Shown: positions 30,222-39,561 of the stretch, piece by piece
How the letters are laid out: each line of letters begins with the position of its first letter
Position numbering within the stretch: the stretch's first letter is position 1
Origin: Bacteroidales bacterium
Lineage (GTDB): Bacteria; Bacteroidota; Bacteroidia; Bacteroidales; F082
Direction: 5' to 3'
Length of the DNA: 64,000 nucleotides
Assembly: GCA_016282015.1 (NCBI GenBank)
Contig: JAEEJS010000032.1
Location: 1 to 64,000, forward strand
The notes under the pieces: generated by a model
Database searches by the model: none
What the model was told of the DNA's origin: nothing
What the model saw: the letters and a program-made list of their open reading frames with translations, nothing else
Position numbers and translations under genes: made by a program

Positions 30222-31289
30222 ATGAAAAAACTCATAATCACACTATTGATTTTGGTTGCGGCCAAGTTTTCCTTTGCCAGCGGACTGTTTTTTGACAGTT
30301 TTGAGTATGTGAACCACGATTTACAGTCACCGGCAGGTTGGATATGCGAAGACGACTCATGGCTGGCAGGATACCTTCAGAAAGATCACAACCGCGTTGC
30401 CCACACAGGCAACTGGTATGCTTTCACCAATGGCAGCGAGTCGTGGATGTTCATGTCTTCATACATGAGTCAGGATCTTAAGTTCCGCTTCACAGTTTGG
30501 GCCATATCCGACGGGGAATACCAGTTGGAGATATGGGGTGGCAACTCGGCTGAGAGTTCTGCCATGACCCAGTTGTTTGTGTCAGAAAATGTCAATAGCG
30601 GCAACTATGTCAAGGTTTCGGCCTATATAGAGGAAATGCTTGGCAATTACGAGTATTTCGGCATACATGCAGTGCCTGTGAACGGCGGCAGTATGCTCAC
30701 CATAGATGACGTGAGTGTAGACATTATAAACCAATATGATTTCCACGCCAGTCCATCACAGATAGACACTGTCATGCAGCCGGGCGCACAGGCTGTGTTC
30801 AACTGGAAGATGATAAACGAAGGCTATGAGGATGTAACCATTTACATGTCAGCCCATTCCAGCCATTTCACCGATGTGCATTTTTATGTCAACGGAGTTA
30901 TGACCAACCAGTTTTTCCTTCCTCATGACGGAATGGTACCCGTCAGAGGTGTGGCTACGCTTTCTCCCGATATGGAACCGGGCAGTACAAACTGGGTTGA
31001 CATTATGTTCACCATAGACTGCGGCTGTTCAACAGCCATGTTTACTTATTGGGCGACCGCTGCCGAGGATGGAATTGAGGAGAACCATGTGAATCCAATA
31101 AACATATACCCCAATCCTTCCAAAGGACAGATTACCATAGAAGGAACAGGCAGTTACTCAGTTTTTAACAGCCTCGGGCAGGAGGTTTTGAGAAGAAACA
31201 TTGCCGGCAAAGAGACTGTAGAACTTCCGAAAGGGGTTTATTTTATTAGGAAAGACGACAAGGCTACAGAAAAGATCATAGTGGAATAA
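30222..31289 (+). CDS. Secreted protein with choice-of-anchor-J-like domain and T9SS sorting domain
   Basis: Signal peptide at 30222 (MKKLIITLL); FDSFEYVNHDLQSPAGW...; C-terminal INIYPNPSKGQITIEG...GVYFIRKDDKATEKIIVE. Confidence 0.78.
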   Translation: MKKLIITLLILVAAKFSFASGLFFDSFEYVNHDLQSPAGWICEDDSWLAGYLQKDHNRVAHTGNWYAFTNGSESWMFMSSYMSQDLKFRFTVWAISDGEYQLEIWGGNSAESSAMTQLFVSENVNSGNYVKVSAYIEEMLGNYEYFGIHAVPVNGGSMLTIDDVSVDIINQYDFHASPSQIDTVMQPGAQAVFNWKMINEGYEDVTIYMSAHSSHFTDVHFYVNGVMTNQFFLPHDGMVPVRGVATLSPDMEPGSTNWVDIMFTIDCGCSTAMFTYWATAAEDGIEENHVNPINIYPNPSKGQITIEGTGSYSVFNSLGQEVLRRNIAGKETVELPKGVYFIRKDDKATEKIIVE

Positions 31290-31293
31290 ACTG

Positions 31294-33303
31294 ATGAAAA
31301 CACGTTGTTTGATATTGGTATTATTACTGCTACCTTTGAGTATTTTTGCACAAAGTTTCACCGACAGCAACCTCCCGATAGTTGTCATCAACACTGATGG
31401 CGGAGTCCCCATCCCTGACGAGCCTAAGGTATTGGCAACCATGAAGATAATATGGCATCAGGATGGCTCTCGCAACTATCTTTCTGACATCAACAACCCG
31501 GAATTTCTGAACTACGACGGCCGAATCGGTATAGAGCGCCGCGGTACTTCTTCCCAGATGCCTAACAAGAAGCCGTACGGCCTTACCACATTGATGAGCG
31601 ACGACGTCACCAACAATAACGTCAGCATACTGGGGATGCCTTCAGAGAATGACTGGATTCTCAATTCCCTCCCCTTCGACCAGACAGGCATGCGCGACGT
31701 GCTGTCATACGAATTGTCTGAAAAACTTGGACAATACGCTTCACGACGTGTTTACTGCGAGGTGGTGATAAACGGCAGTTACAATGGACTATACGTCTTC
31801 ATGGAGAAGATAAAAGTTGACAAAGACCGTGTCAACATACAGAAAATGGACGAGAACTGCTACAATCAGCCTGAGGTCAGCGGAGGCTATATAACCAAAA
31901 CCGACAAGACAACCGGAGGTGACCCCGTGGCCTGGACCATGCAAGGTTATGGAGGCGGTTGGTGGCCAGAGACAGCCGATTTCATACACCATTATCCCAA
32001 GCCGGAAAATATCAACACCTCCCAGCACAACTATATCAAGAGCGTGTTTATGGACCTTGCCGAAAAGGCTGGCAATCATAACGTTTCCATAGAGAACGGC
32101 ATACCATCCATAATCGATATACCGTCCTTCGTTGACTTCATGATTATAGGGGAATTCGCATCAAACGTGGACGTGTACGCATTCAGCACTTTCTTCCATA
32201 AGGACAGAAAAGGCAAGCTGCGCGCCGGCCCGGTATGGGATTACAACCTCACCTACGGGCACGACGAGTTCGGAAACCGCAGCCGCTACGACGTGTGGCA
32301 GTTCAACAACGATGACAACAACGGTCCGAAATTCTGGAAAGACCTGTTCGAAACAATTGTATTCAGATGCTATTTCGCAAAACGCTGGTTTGAGGTAACT
32401 GCTGAAGGCATGCCGTTGAATTATAACCAGATAAGCGCCCGTATGGACGAGCTTGACCAACTCATAGCAGAGGCCGTAGTGCGTGACAATCAGCGCTGGG
32501 GCTATATGAACCAGCACGCCTATGAGGTACAGGCCATGAAGACCTGGATTCAACAGAGAATCAACTGGTTGAACAACAATATCATGTCTTTTAGCAACTG
32601 CTATGCCGAGCTGCCGCCTCTTGTCATATCGCGTATCAACTACCACCCCTTGCCTAACGACACCATAGACGGAGACAACTACGAGTTTATACAGATCAAC
32701 AACAACGGTGACGACGATGTAGACCTCACCGGCATATATTTCCGCAAGCTCGGTGTAACCTACCGTTTTCCTAACGGCTCAACTCTAGCAGCCCGTGATT
32801 CTCTGGTTCTCTGCTCCGATTCTCTGCGTTTTATGGAGCGTTACAACAGGGTCCCGTTTGGACAGTATATGCGCAAACTCTCCAACAATTCAGAAGACGT
32901 GGTGATAGCCGACGCCTGGGGCAACATCATTGACGAGGTGCATTATGCCGACACCCTCCCCTGGCCTATTGAAGCCGACGGCCAAGGCGCCTATCTGCAA
33001 CTTATCGACCTGAATCTTGACAACAACCTTCCTGAGAGTTGGATAGCGGCCTACGAGTACGATAATACAGCTGAATTCATTGAGAATCAAATCAGTGTAT
33101 ATCCAAATCCTTCGAACGGAATTCTGAAAATCGACAGCAACGAAACTGTGATATCAATGGAGGTTTATGATATGGCAGGAAGAAAACTGGCGGCTTTCAA
33201 TAACGACAGAATAGACATTTCAGACCTTCCAAACGGATTTTACACTCTGAGAATAGTCACAGGAAAAGCTGTCTCCATCGAAAAAATAGCCTTAATAAAA
33301 TAA
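31294..33303 (+). CDS. CotH-kinase-family protein with lamin-tail-like domain and T9SS C-terminal domain
   Basis: RGTSSQMPNKKPYGLTT, YCEVVINGSYNGLYVFMEKIKVDKDRVNI, GPVWDYNLTYG; ISVYPNPSNGILKI... Confidence 0.85.
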   Translation: MKTRCLILVLLLLPLSIFAQSFTDSNLPIVVINTDGGVPIPDEPKVLATMKIIWHQDGSRNYLSDINNPEFLNYDGRIGIERRGTSSQMPNKKPYGLTTLMSDDVTNNNVSILGMPSENDWILNSLPFDQTGMRDVLSYELSEKLGQYASRRVYCEVVINGSYNGLYVFMEKIKVDKDRVNIQKMDENCYNQPEVSGGYITKTDKTTGGDPVAWTMQGYGGGWWPETADFIHHYPKPENINTSQHNYIKSVFMDLAEKAGNHNVSIENGIPSIIDIPSFVDFMIIGEFASNVDVYAFSTFFHKDRKGKLRAGPVWDYNLTYGHDEFGNRSRYDVWQFNNDDNNGPKFWKDLFETIVFRCYFAKRWFEVTAEGMPLNYNQISARMDELDQLIAEAVVRDNQRWGYMNQHAYEVQAMKTWIQQRINWLNNNIMSFSNCYAELPPLVISRINYHPLPNDTIDGDNYEFIQINNNGDDDVDLTGIYFRKLGVTYRFPNGSTLAARDSLVLCSDSLRFMERYNRVPFGQYMRKLSNNSEDVVIADAWGNIIDEVHYADTLPWPIEADGQGAYLQLIDLNLDNNLPESWIAAYEYDNTAEFIENQISVYPNPSNGILKIDSNETVISMEVYDMAGRKLAAFNNDRIDISDLPNGFYTLRIVTGKAVSIEKIALIK

Positions 33304-33313
33304 TTATTTTATT
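33294..33313. terminator. A/T-rich perfect palindrome downstream of the CotH gene (possible weak terminator)
   Basis: aataaaataa/ttattttatt, immediately around the stop codon. Confidence 0.3.
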
Positions 33314-33350
33314 TTGGTTATTTTATTTATAATTTGAATTGATTTTTTCA

Positions 33351-33358
33351 TATCTTTG
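33351..33358 (+). promoter_or_regulatory. -7 element of the predicted aryl-polyene operon
   Basis: TATCTTTG (TAnnTTTG) 33 bp before ATG 33392; a TTTG at 33333 is only 14 bp upstream, shorter than the usual spacing. Confidence 0.55.
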
Positions 33359-33391
33359 CTCTTTAAAAGATTTTGTTTTAAAGAGTGTTTT

Positions 33392-34930
33392 ATGATAACT
33401 TTTAAGGACAGGATAACTCTCGATGAAGTAGAAAAAGTTTTATACTCAGGCGAGAAAATAGCAGTCTCGGAAGAAGCAATGAAACGCGTCGATGCTTGCT
33501 ATCGTTTTCTTGAGAAATTTGCCTCTGAGAAGGTTATCTACGGTATAAATACCGGCTTTGGTCCCATGGCACAATGGCGTGTAGACGACCAGCATCTCAT
33601 TGATTTACAATACAATATCATACTCAGCCATTCAACAGGCGCAGGCGAGCCTCTTGACGATGTTTACGTCAAGTCGGCCATGATTGCCCGTCTGGGAACA
33701 GTGCTGCAATGCCGTTCGGGCGTACACACCGACGTAGCAAAACTGCTCATAGCCTTCATCAACGAGGGCATCTACCCTTTCATCCCTATGCACGGCAGCG
33801 TGGGTGCCAGCGGCGATTTGGTACAATTGGCTCACATAGCGCTCTGTCTCATAGGCAAAGGCGAGGTGCATTACAAAGGCGAGTGGCGTGATACAGCCGA
33901 AGTGATGCGGCAGTTAGGTATCAGCCCTTTGCAGATGCACTTGCGCGAAGGCCTCTCCATCACCAATGGCACCTCGGTAATGACAGGTATAAGCGCTGTC
34001 AACCAGTTTTATGCCGAGACACTTCTGGACTGGGCCACTCTAGATGCAGTATGGATGAACGAGATAGCCTCATCATTCGACGATTACATGGCCGAAGAGG
34101 AAAACTCCTGCCGCCGTCATGCAGGACAGCAACTGATAGCACGCCGTATGCGCGAGCTGTCGGAAGGTTCGCTCTGCTTAAAAAAACGCGCTCACGAGCT
34201 GTACGACTACGGTCATTCGGATGTGAAGGTGTTTGAACATAAAGTCCAGGCCTACTATTCTCTGCGCTGCACCCCACAGATTCTCGGCCCTATCTGCGAC
34301 ACATTGCAAAATGCACGTCAAATCATCGAAGACGAACTGAATTCGGCCTGCGACAACCCTATAGTCGACCCGGATTCACAAAACGTGTATCACGGGGGCA
34401 ACTTCCATGGCGATTACATCTCGCTTGAGGAAGATAAGGTCAAGATAGCCATGGTGCGTTTGGCCATGACAGCCGAGCGACAGCTCAATTACCTGCTGCA
34501 CGACCGCATCAACGGCATACTGCCGCCATTCCTCAACCTTGGAACTCTCGGTCTGAATTACGGACTGCAGGCTTGCCAGTTTACGGCCACGTCAACCACA
34601 GCTGAATGCCAGACGTTGGCTATGCCGAACTATGTGCACAGCATCCCAAACAACAACGACAATCAAGATATAGTGAGCATGGGAACAAACACCGCTTTGA
34701 TATGCCGACAGGTCATAGAGAACTGCTTCCAGGTGATGGCCGTACATCACATCGCCCTGGCGCAGGCCACCGACTGCCTTGGCATAGCGGGCAAGCTCTC
34801 TCCTGCCACACGCAAGATATACGACAAAATACGCGAAATGGTGCCGCTCATCGTGGACGACACCCCTCACTATAAGGAAATCGCTAAGGTTGAAAACTAT
34901 TTGAAAACAGACAAACTGAACTTGAAATAA
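33392..34930 (+). CDS. Aromatic amino acid ammonia-lyase, likely tyrosine ammonia-lyase
   Basis: MIO triad in GSVGASGDLVQLAH; NTGFGPMAQ, GTSVMTG, YYSLRCTPQILGP, HGGNFHGDYISLEEDK, SIPNNNDNQDIVSMG. Confidence 0.9.
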   Translation: MITFKDRITLDEVEKVLYSGEKIAVSEEAMKRVDACYRFLEKFASEKVIYGINTGFGPMAQWRVDDQHLIDLQYNIILSHSTGAGEPLDDVYVKSAMIARLGTVLQCRSGVHTDVAKLLIAFINEGIYPFIPMHGSVGASGDLVQLAHIALCLIGKGEVHYKGEWRDTAEVMRQLGISPLQMHLREGLSITNGTSVMTGISAVNQFYAETLLDWATLDAVWMNEIASSFDDYMAEEENSCRRHAGQQLIARRMRELSEGSLCLKKRAHELYDYGHSDVKVFEHKVQAYYSLRCTPQILGPICDTLQNARQIIEDELNSACDNPIVDPDSQNVYHGGNFHGDYISLEEDKVKIAMVRLAMTAERQLNYLLHDRINGILPPFLNLGTLGLNYGLQACQFTATSTTAECQTLAMPNYVHSIPNNNDNQDIVSMGTNTALICRQVIENCFQVMAVHHIALAQATDCLGIAGKLSPATRKIYDKIREMVPLIVDDTPHYKEIAKVENYLKTDKLNLK

Positions 34931-35658
34931 TGAAATACGCTCTCATCACCGGTGCTTCACGCGGCTTGGGCAAGGCTGCCGCCTTGCGGCTCGCCAAAGA
35001 CGGCTTCGCTGTGCTTATCAACTATCAGTCGAACAAAGAAGCCGCCGAGGATACTCTGAGACAGGTGCAGGAGGCAGGAGGCTTTGGCGAGCTCATGCCT
35101 TTCGACGTGTCCGACCCTCAAGCGGTAGAGACCGCCATAGAGGCATGGCAAGCCGCGCATCCAGACGAATACGTGTCAGTATTGGTCAACAACGCGGGCA
35201 TCCGCAAGGACAACTTGATGATATTCATGCAGGATTCGGAATGGGACAGCGTGCTCAGCACCTCTCTGACAGGCTTTTTCCACGTAACACGCCGTCTGTT
35301 GAAAGACATGATGACACACCGCAACGGGCGCATCATCAACATGGCGTCTCTGTCAGGACTTAAGGGACTTCCAGGACAGACCAACTACTCTGCCGCCAAG
35401 GCCGCTCTGATTGGAGCCACCAAGGCACTGGCACAGGAGGTCGCGGCCCGTAAAGTAACCGTTAACGCCATAGCCCCGGGCTTCATAGCCACCGACATGA
35501 CCAAGGAACTCAACGAAGACGAACTGAAAAAGCTCATACCCATGGGACGTTTCGGCAAACCCGAAGAAGTGGCGAATCTGGTGTCCTTCCTCGCATCTGA
35601 TGAGGCAGCGTATATCACAGGTCAGGTTATATCCATAAACGGAGGATTGTACTCATGA
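34930..35658 (+). CDS. 3-oxoacyl-ACP reductase (FabG-like)
   Basis: TGASRGLGKAAALRL, NNAGIRKD, YSAAKAALIG, AYITGQVISINGG. Confidence 0.93.
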   Translation: MKYALITGASRGLGKAAALRLAKDGFAVLINYQSNKEAAEDTLRQVQEAGGFGELMPFDVSDPQAVETAIEAWQAAHPDEYVSVLVNNAGIRKDNLMIFMQDSEWDSVLSTSLTGFFHVTRRLLKDMMTHRNGRIINMASLSGLKGLPGQTNYSAAKAALIGATKALAQEVAARKVTVNAIAPGFIATDMTKELNEDELKKLIPMGRFGKPEEVANLVSFLASDEAAYITGQVISINGGLYS

Positions 35659-36875
35659 GAAGAGTGGTTATCACGGGCATAGGTATCTGGTCGTGCTTAG
35701 GCACTGACAAGGAAACGGTGAGCGCGGCTTTGCGCGAAGGCCGTTCAGGCATAGGCATAGACCCTCAACGCATAGAATACGGCTACCGTTCGCCTCTGAC
35801 AGGCATAGTGGCCAAGCCGGAGCTGAAAGGCAAGCTCGACCGCAAGCAGCGCATGTATCTGGCCGAAGAGGGCGAATACGCATATATGGCAACCATGGAA
35901 GCCTTCAGCCAAGCAGGCGTTGACGACGCATATCTCCTCAACAACGAGGTGGGTCTGATATTCGGCAACGACTCCTCAGCAAAGGCTGTCATAGAGTCGC
36001 ACGAGATAGCCATGGCCAAGAAAGACACCACCCTGATAGGATCTGCAGGCATCTTCCAGTCGATGAACTCCACCGTGACAATGAACCTCTCCACCATCTT
36101 CCATCTGAGAGGCATAAATCTGACAATTAGCGCAGCCTGCGCCAGCGGTTCGCATTCCATAGGTTTGGGCGCGCTTCTGATTCGTGACGGACTGCAGGAC
36201 ATGGTATTATGCGGCGGTGCTCAGGAGACCAATTATCTATCGATGGGCAGCTTCGACGGCATCAGCGCTTTTTCCACACGTATAGACGAGCCCACCAAGG
36301 CGTCACGTCCGTTCGACCGTGACCGTGACGGTTTGGTGCCCAGCGGAGGCGCCGCGGCACTGGTGCTCGAAGATTATGATCATGCCGTAGCCCGCGGCGC
36401 CAAAATAATTGCCGAGGTATGCGGATACGGTTTCTCATCAAACGGCGAAAACCACATCTCACAACCCAGCGAAGAAGGCTGCGCCAGAGCTATGACACGA
36501 GCTCTTAACGAAGCCGGACTTAAAGCTGAAGACATAGACTATGTGAACGCCCACGCCACATCCACAGTGCAGGGCGACATGTTCGAAGCCCTAGCCCTGA
36601 AGAGGATGTTCGGCGCCACGCACACTCCCATCTCTTCGACCAAATCTATGACAGGACACGAGTGCTGGATGGCGGGAGCAAGCGAGATAGTATACAGCAT
36701 ACTCATGATGCAGGGCGGCTTCATAGCGCCAAACATCAACTTCGAGAACCCGGACGAGTTTTCCGAAGGTCTCAACATAATCAACAAGACCACAGAAAAA
36801 GAGCTCAACATAGTGCTGTCCAACTCCTTCGGTTTTGGCGGCACAAACAGCGCATTGATAATCAAAAAGTTATAA
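35655..36875 (+). CDS. Beta-ketoacyl-ACP synthase (catalytic C-H-H intact)
   Basis: ISAACASGSHSIG, NAHATSTVQGD, MTGHECWMAGASE. Confidence 0.92.
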   Translation: MRRVVITGIGIWSCLGTDKETVSAALREGRSGIGIDPQRIEYGYRSPLTGIVAKPELKGKLDRKQRMYLAEEGEYAYMATMEAFSQAGVDDAYLLNNEVGLIFGNDSSAKAVIESHEIAMAKKDTTLIGSAGIFQSMNSTVTMNLSTIFHLRGINLTISAACASGSHSIGLGALLIRDGLQDMVLCGGAQETNYLSMGSFDGISAFSTRIDEPTKASRPFDRDRDGLVPSGGAAALVLEDYDHAVARGAKIIAEVCGYGFSSNGENHISQPSEEGCARAMTRALNEAGLKAEDIDYVNAHATSTVQGDMFEALALKRMFGATHTPISSTKSMTGHECWMAGASEIVYSILMMQGGFIAPNINFENPDEFSEGLNIINKTTEKELNIVLSNSFGFGGTNSALIIKKL

Positions 36876-36877
36876 CA

Positions 36878-37972
36878 ATGAAACTATTCCCCAACCTTGA
36901 GAAAGCGTATACTGAAGAGCATCTGACTGCTCCCGAGGCCCAGAGCCGGGCTTATATGATAGCGTTCGGCCCTATAGTTTTCCAGGTGGGACGGCTGATG
37001 ATAAAATTCGGCATACTCGACCTGCTACGCGACAGCGACAAAGGACTGACCCAGGAAGAGATAGTGGGAAAAACCGGTCTCACTCCATACGCCGTGAAAG
37101 TCCTGATGGAGGGCTCCCTATGCATAGGATTAGTGCTAGTCGACACTGCAACCGACCGTTTCTCATTGTCAAAGACAGGATGGTTCCTATTAAACGACCC
37201 GGCTATTAGGGTTAACATCGACTTCAACCACGACGTCAATTACGAGGGATGGTTCAAGCTTGAAGAGGCTCTGAAAGAAGGCAAGCCCTCAGGCTTGGAG
37301 CATTTCGGCAACTGGCCCACTATTTACGAAGGGCTGTCACAACTGCCGGAACAAGTGAAGAAAAGTTGGTTCGGATTCGACCACTTCTACTCTGACGGCT
37401 CATTCGAACAGGCCCTTGACATAGTTTTCAGCTATAAGCCACAAAACCTGCTCGATGTGGGAGGTAATACCGGCCGTTGGGCCCTGCAATGCGTCAACCA
37501 CGACGACAAGGTAAATGTCACCATAATGGATCTGCCCCAGCAACTGGAAATGATGCGTGAGTTCACAAAAGGCCAAAAAGGCAGTGAGCGCGTAGGCGGA
37601 TATGGCATCAATATGTTGGACGACAGCCAGCAGTTCCCAACTGACAAGCACTACGACATCATCTGGATGAGCCAATTCCTGGACTGCTTCGGCGAAAACG
37701 AGATACTGAGCATACTCAGCAGAGCTGCGAAAATAATGGATGCAGACAGCCGGCTTTGCATAATGGAGACCTTCTGGGACCGCCAGAAATACACTCCTGC
37801 CGCATTCACCCTAACCATGACAAGTCTGTATTTCACCGCCTTGGCCAATGGCAACAGCAAGATGTATCATTCTTCCGACATGGAAGCCGTCGTTAACAAA
37901 GCCGGGCTGAAAGTCGAGAAGATACACGATGGTCTGGGATTGGGGCACAGCATTATGGTTTGCAAAAAATGA
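36878..37972 (+). CDS. SAM-dependent O-methyltransferase (Methyltransf_2-like)
   Basis: N-terminal winged-helix dimerisation domain, LDVGGNTGRWALQ, C-terminal HSIMVCKK; ATG 36878. Confidence 0.83.
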   Translation: MKLFPNLEKAYTEEHLTAPEAQSRAYMIAFGPIVFQVGRLMIKFGILDLLRDSDKGLTQEEIVGKTGLTPYAVKVLMEGSLCIGLVLVDTATDRFSLSKTGWFLLNDPAIRVNIDFNHDVNYEGWFKLEEALKEGKPSGLEHFGNWPTIYEGLSQLPEQVKKSWFGFDHFYSDGSFEQALDIVFSYKPQNLLDVGGNTGRWALQCVNHDDKVNVTIMDLPQQLEMMREFTKGQKGSERVGGYGINMLDDSQQFPTDKHYDIIWMSQFLDCFGENEILSILSRAAKIMDADSRLCIMETFWDRQKYTPAAFTLTMTSLYFTALANGNSKMYHSSDMEAVVNKAGLKVEKIHDGLGLGHSIMVCKK

Positions 37973-37990
37973 AGTATAAATTTTTATATC

Positions 37991-38233
37991 ATGAAAAGAG
38001 AAGATATTGAAAAAACAGTCAAAGATTTTATGGTTGAGGAGTTGGAGCTTGACGCGGAGACTATAACCCCGGACGCACGCCTTAAAGAAGACATAGGCAT
38101 AGACAGTCTGGATGTTGTCGACATAGTCGTCATAGTCGAAAAGAGCTTTGGCTTTAAGATTAAAATGGAAGACATGGCCAACATAAAGACATTCAAGCAG
38201 TTCTGCGACTATATAGAGAAGAAGACTGCCTAA
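37991..38233 (+). CDS. Acyl carrier protein
   Basis: 80 aa; phosphopantetheine site GIDSLDVVDIV. Confidence 0.92.
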   Translation: MKREDIEKTVKDFMVEELELDAETITPDARLKEDIGIDSLDVVDIVVIVEKSFGFKIKMEDMANIKTFKQFCDYIEKKTA

Positions 38234-38236
38234 ACG

Positions 38237-39127
38237 ATGGGCGAACAGTTGCAACATAACGAATGGTCGGGCAAGACTGACGGATTGCCATGGATGCAGC
38301 GTTCGCTGATATTCATGTTCCGCATATTCCCGTTATGGCTTGTGTACGGTATTATGGCTTTGGTGGTGCCGTTTTACATGCTTTTCGGCAAAGGATACAA
38401 GGCGAGTTACCGTCTGTACCGCGACAGATTCGGATATGGAGCATTGAAGTCGTTTGTTTATGCTTATACCAACCACTTCCGTTTCGGACAAGTCATCTTA
38501 GACCGCTTTGGTGTTTATGGAGGTAAAAGATATGATTTCATCAAGGAAGGCCAAGATATAATGGACGACCTTGAAAAACGAGAGGAAGGCTTTATAGTGT
38601 TGAGCTGTCATGTGGGTAATTATGAGATAGCGGGCTATTCGTTAAGACCCAAGGCAAAGAGGTTTAACGCTTTGGTGTACGGAGGCGAGACGGCTACGGT
38701 GATGGAGAACCGTCAGCGGCTGCTGGCACAGAACAATATGAGACTCATACTTGTGAAAGAAGACCTCTCGCATATGTTCGAGCTGAACGCTGCCATAGAA
38801 AACGGTGAAATTGTCAGCATACCGGCCGACCGCATTTTGGGATCGCAGAAATATGTGGAATGCGATTTCCTGGGAGCCAAGGCACATTTCCCCATGGGTG
38901 CCTTCGCTTTGGCGGTGAGTAAAAATTTGCCGGTGCTGGCTGTATTCGTCATGAAGGAAGGCCTGCGGAAATACCACGCCTACGTCAGCATTGTGGATTG
39001 CGACAGACAGTTGGGCAGGCAGGATCAGATAGAGCAGATGGCGCATAACTACGTCGGTAAGATTGAGGAAACTCTGAAGCGATACCCCACCCAGTGGTTC
39101 AACTTTTATGATTTTTGGAAACAATGA
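38237..39127 (+). CDS. LpxL/HtrB-like lysophospholipid acyltransferase
   Basis: LSCHVGNYEIAGYSL (HX4E-like), IPADRILGSQKYVECDFLGAKAHFPMGAFALA. Confidence 0.85.
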   Translation: MGEQLQHNEWSGKTDGLPWMQRSLIFMFRIFPLWLVYGIMALVVPFYMLFGKGYKASYRLYRDRFGYGALKSFVYAYTNHFRFGQVILDRFGVYGGKRYDFIKEGQDIMDDLEKREEGFIVLSCHVGNYEIAGYSLRPKAKRFNALVYGGETATVMENRQRLLAQNNMRLILVKEDLSHMFELNAAIENGEIVSIPADRILGSQKYVECDFLGAKAHFPMGAFALAVSKNLPVLAVFVMKEGLRKYHAYVSIVDCDRQLGRQDQIEQMAHNYVGKIEETLKRYPTQWFNFYDFWKQ

Positions 39128-39561
39128 GAAAGATACAGGACATACCATTAAACGAGCTTCTGCCGCAGCGGCCGCCTTTTGTGATGATAGACAGGCTGTT
39201 GATGGCGGAAGGATTGTCATGTGTCACCGAGCTGCTGGTGAAAAACGAAAATGTCTTTGTTGAGAACGGCAGTATGACTGCAGCCGGGTTGGTTGAGAAC
39301 ATAGCCCAGTCGGCTGCGGCCCATATAGGTTACCTCAGCATAGACAAAGGCGATGCCGTGAAGATAGGCGTCATCGGAGCCATTAGCAATCTGAGTATAG
39401 CCCGTACGCCAATGGTTGGAGAGACCATAAAAACCTCCGTCAACAGGCTTGAAGAGGCATTCAACATTACTCTGATAGAGGCAGAGGTGAGATGTAATGA
39501 CGAAGTGCTCGCCAACGCTAGAATGAAGATAGCTTTAACAGATATAGATTCAAAAGAATGA
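39124..39561 (+). CDS. Hotdog-fold beta-hydroxyacyl-ACP dehydratase (ApeP/FabA-like)
   Basis: LLPQRPPFVMIDRLL...AAGLVENIAQSAAAHIGY; ATG 39124 overlaps upstream TGA. Confidence 0.82.
   Translation: MRKIQDIPLNELLPQRPPFVMIDRLLMAEGLSCVTELLVKNENVFVENGSMTAAGLVENIAQSAAAHIGYLSIDKGDAVKIGVIGAISNLSIARTPMVGETIKTSVNRLEEAFNITLIEAEVRCNDEVLANARMKIALTDIDSKE

Noticed and set aside
33392-34930. Histidine ammonia-lyase (HutH) for histidine degradation
   Set aside because: No hutU/hutI/fold-related neighbours and strong operon context with KS/ACP genes; TAL is favoured but not proven.
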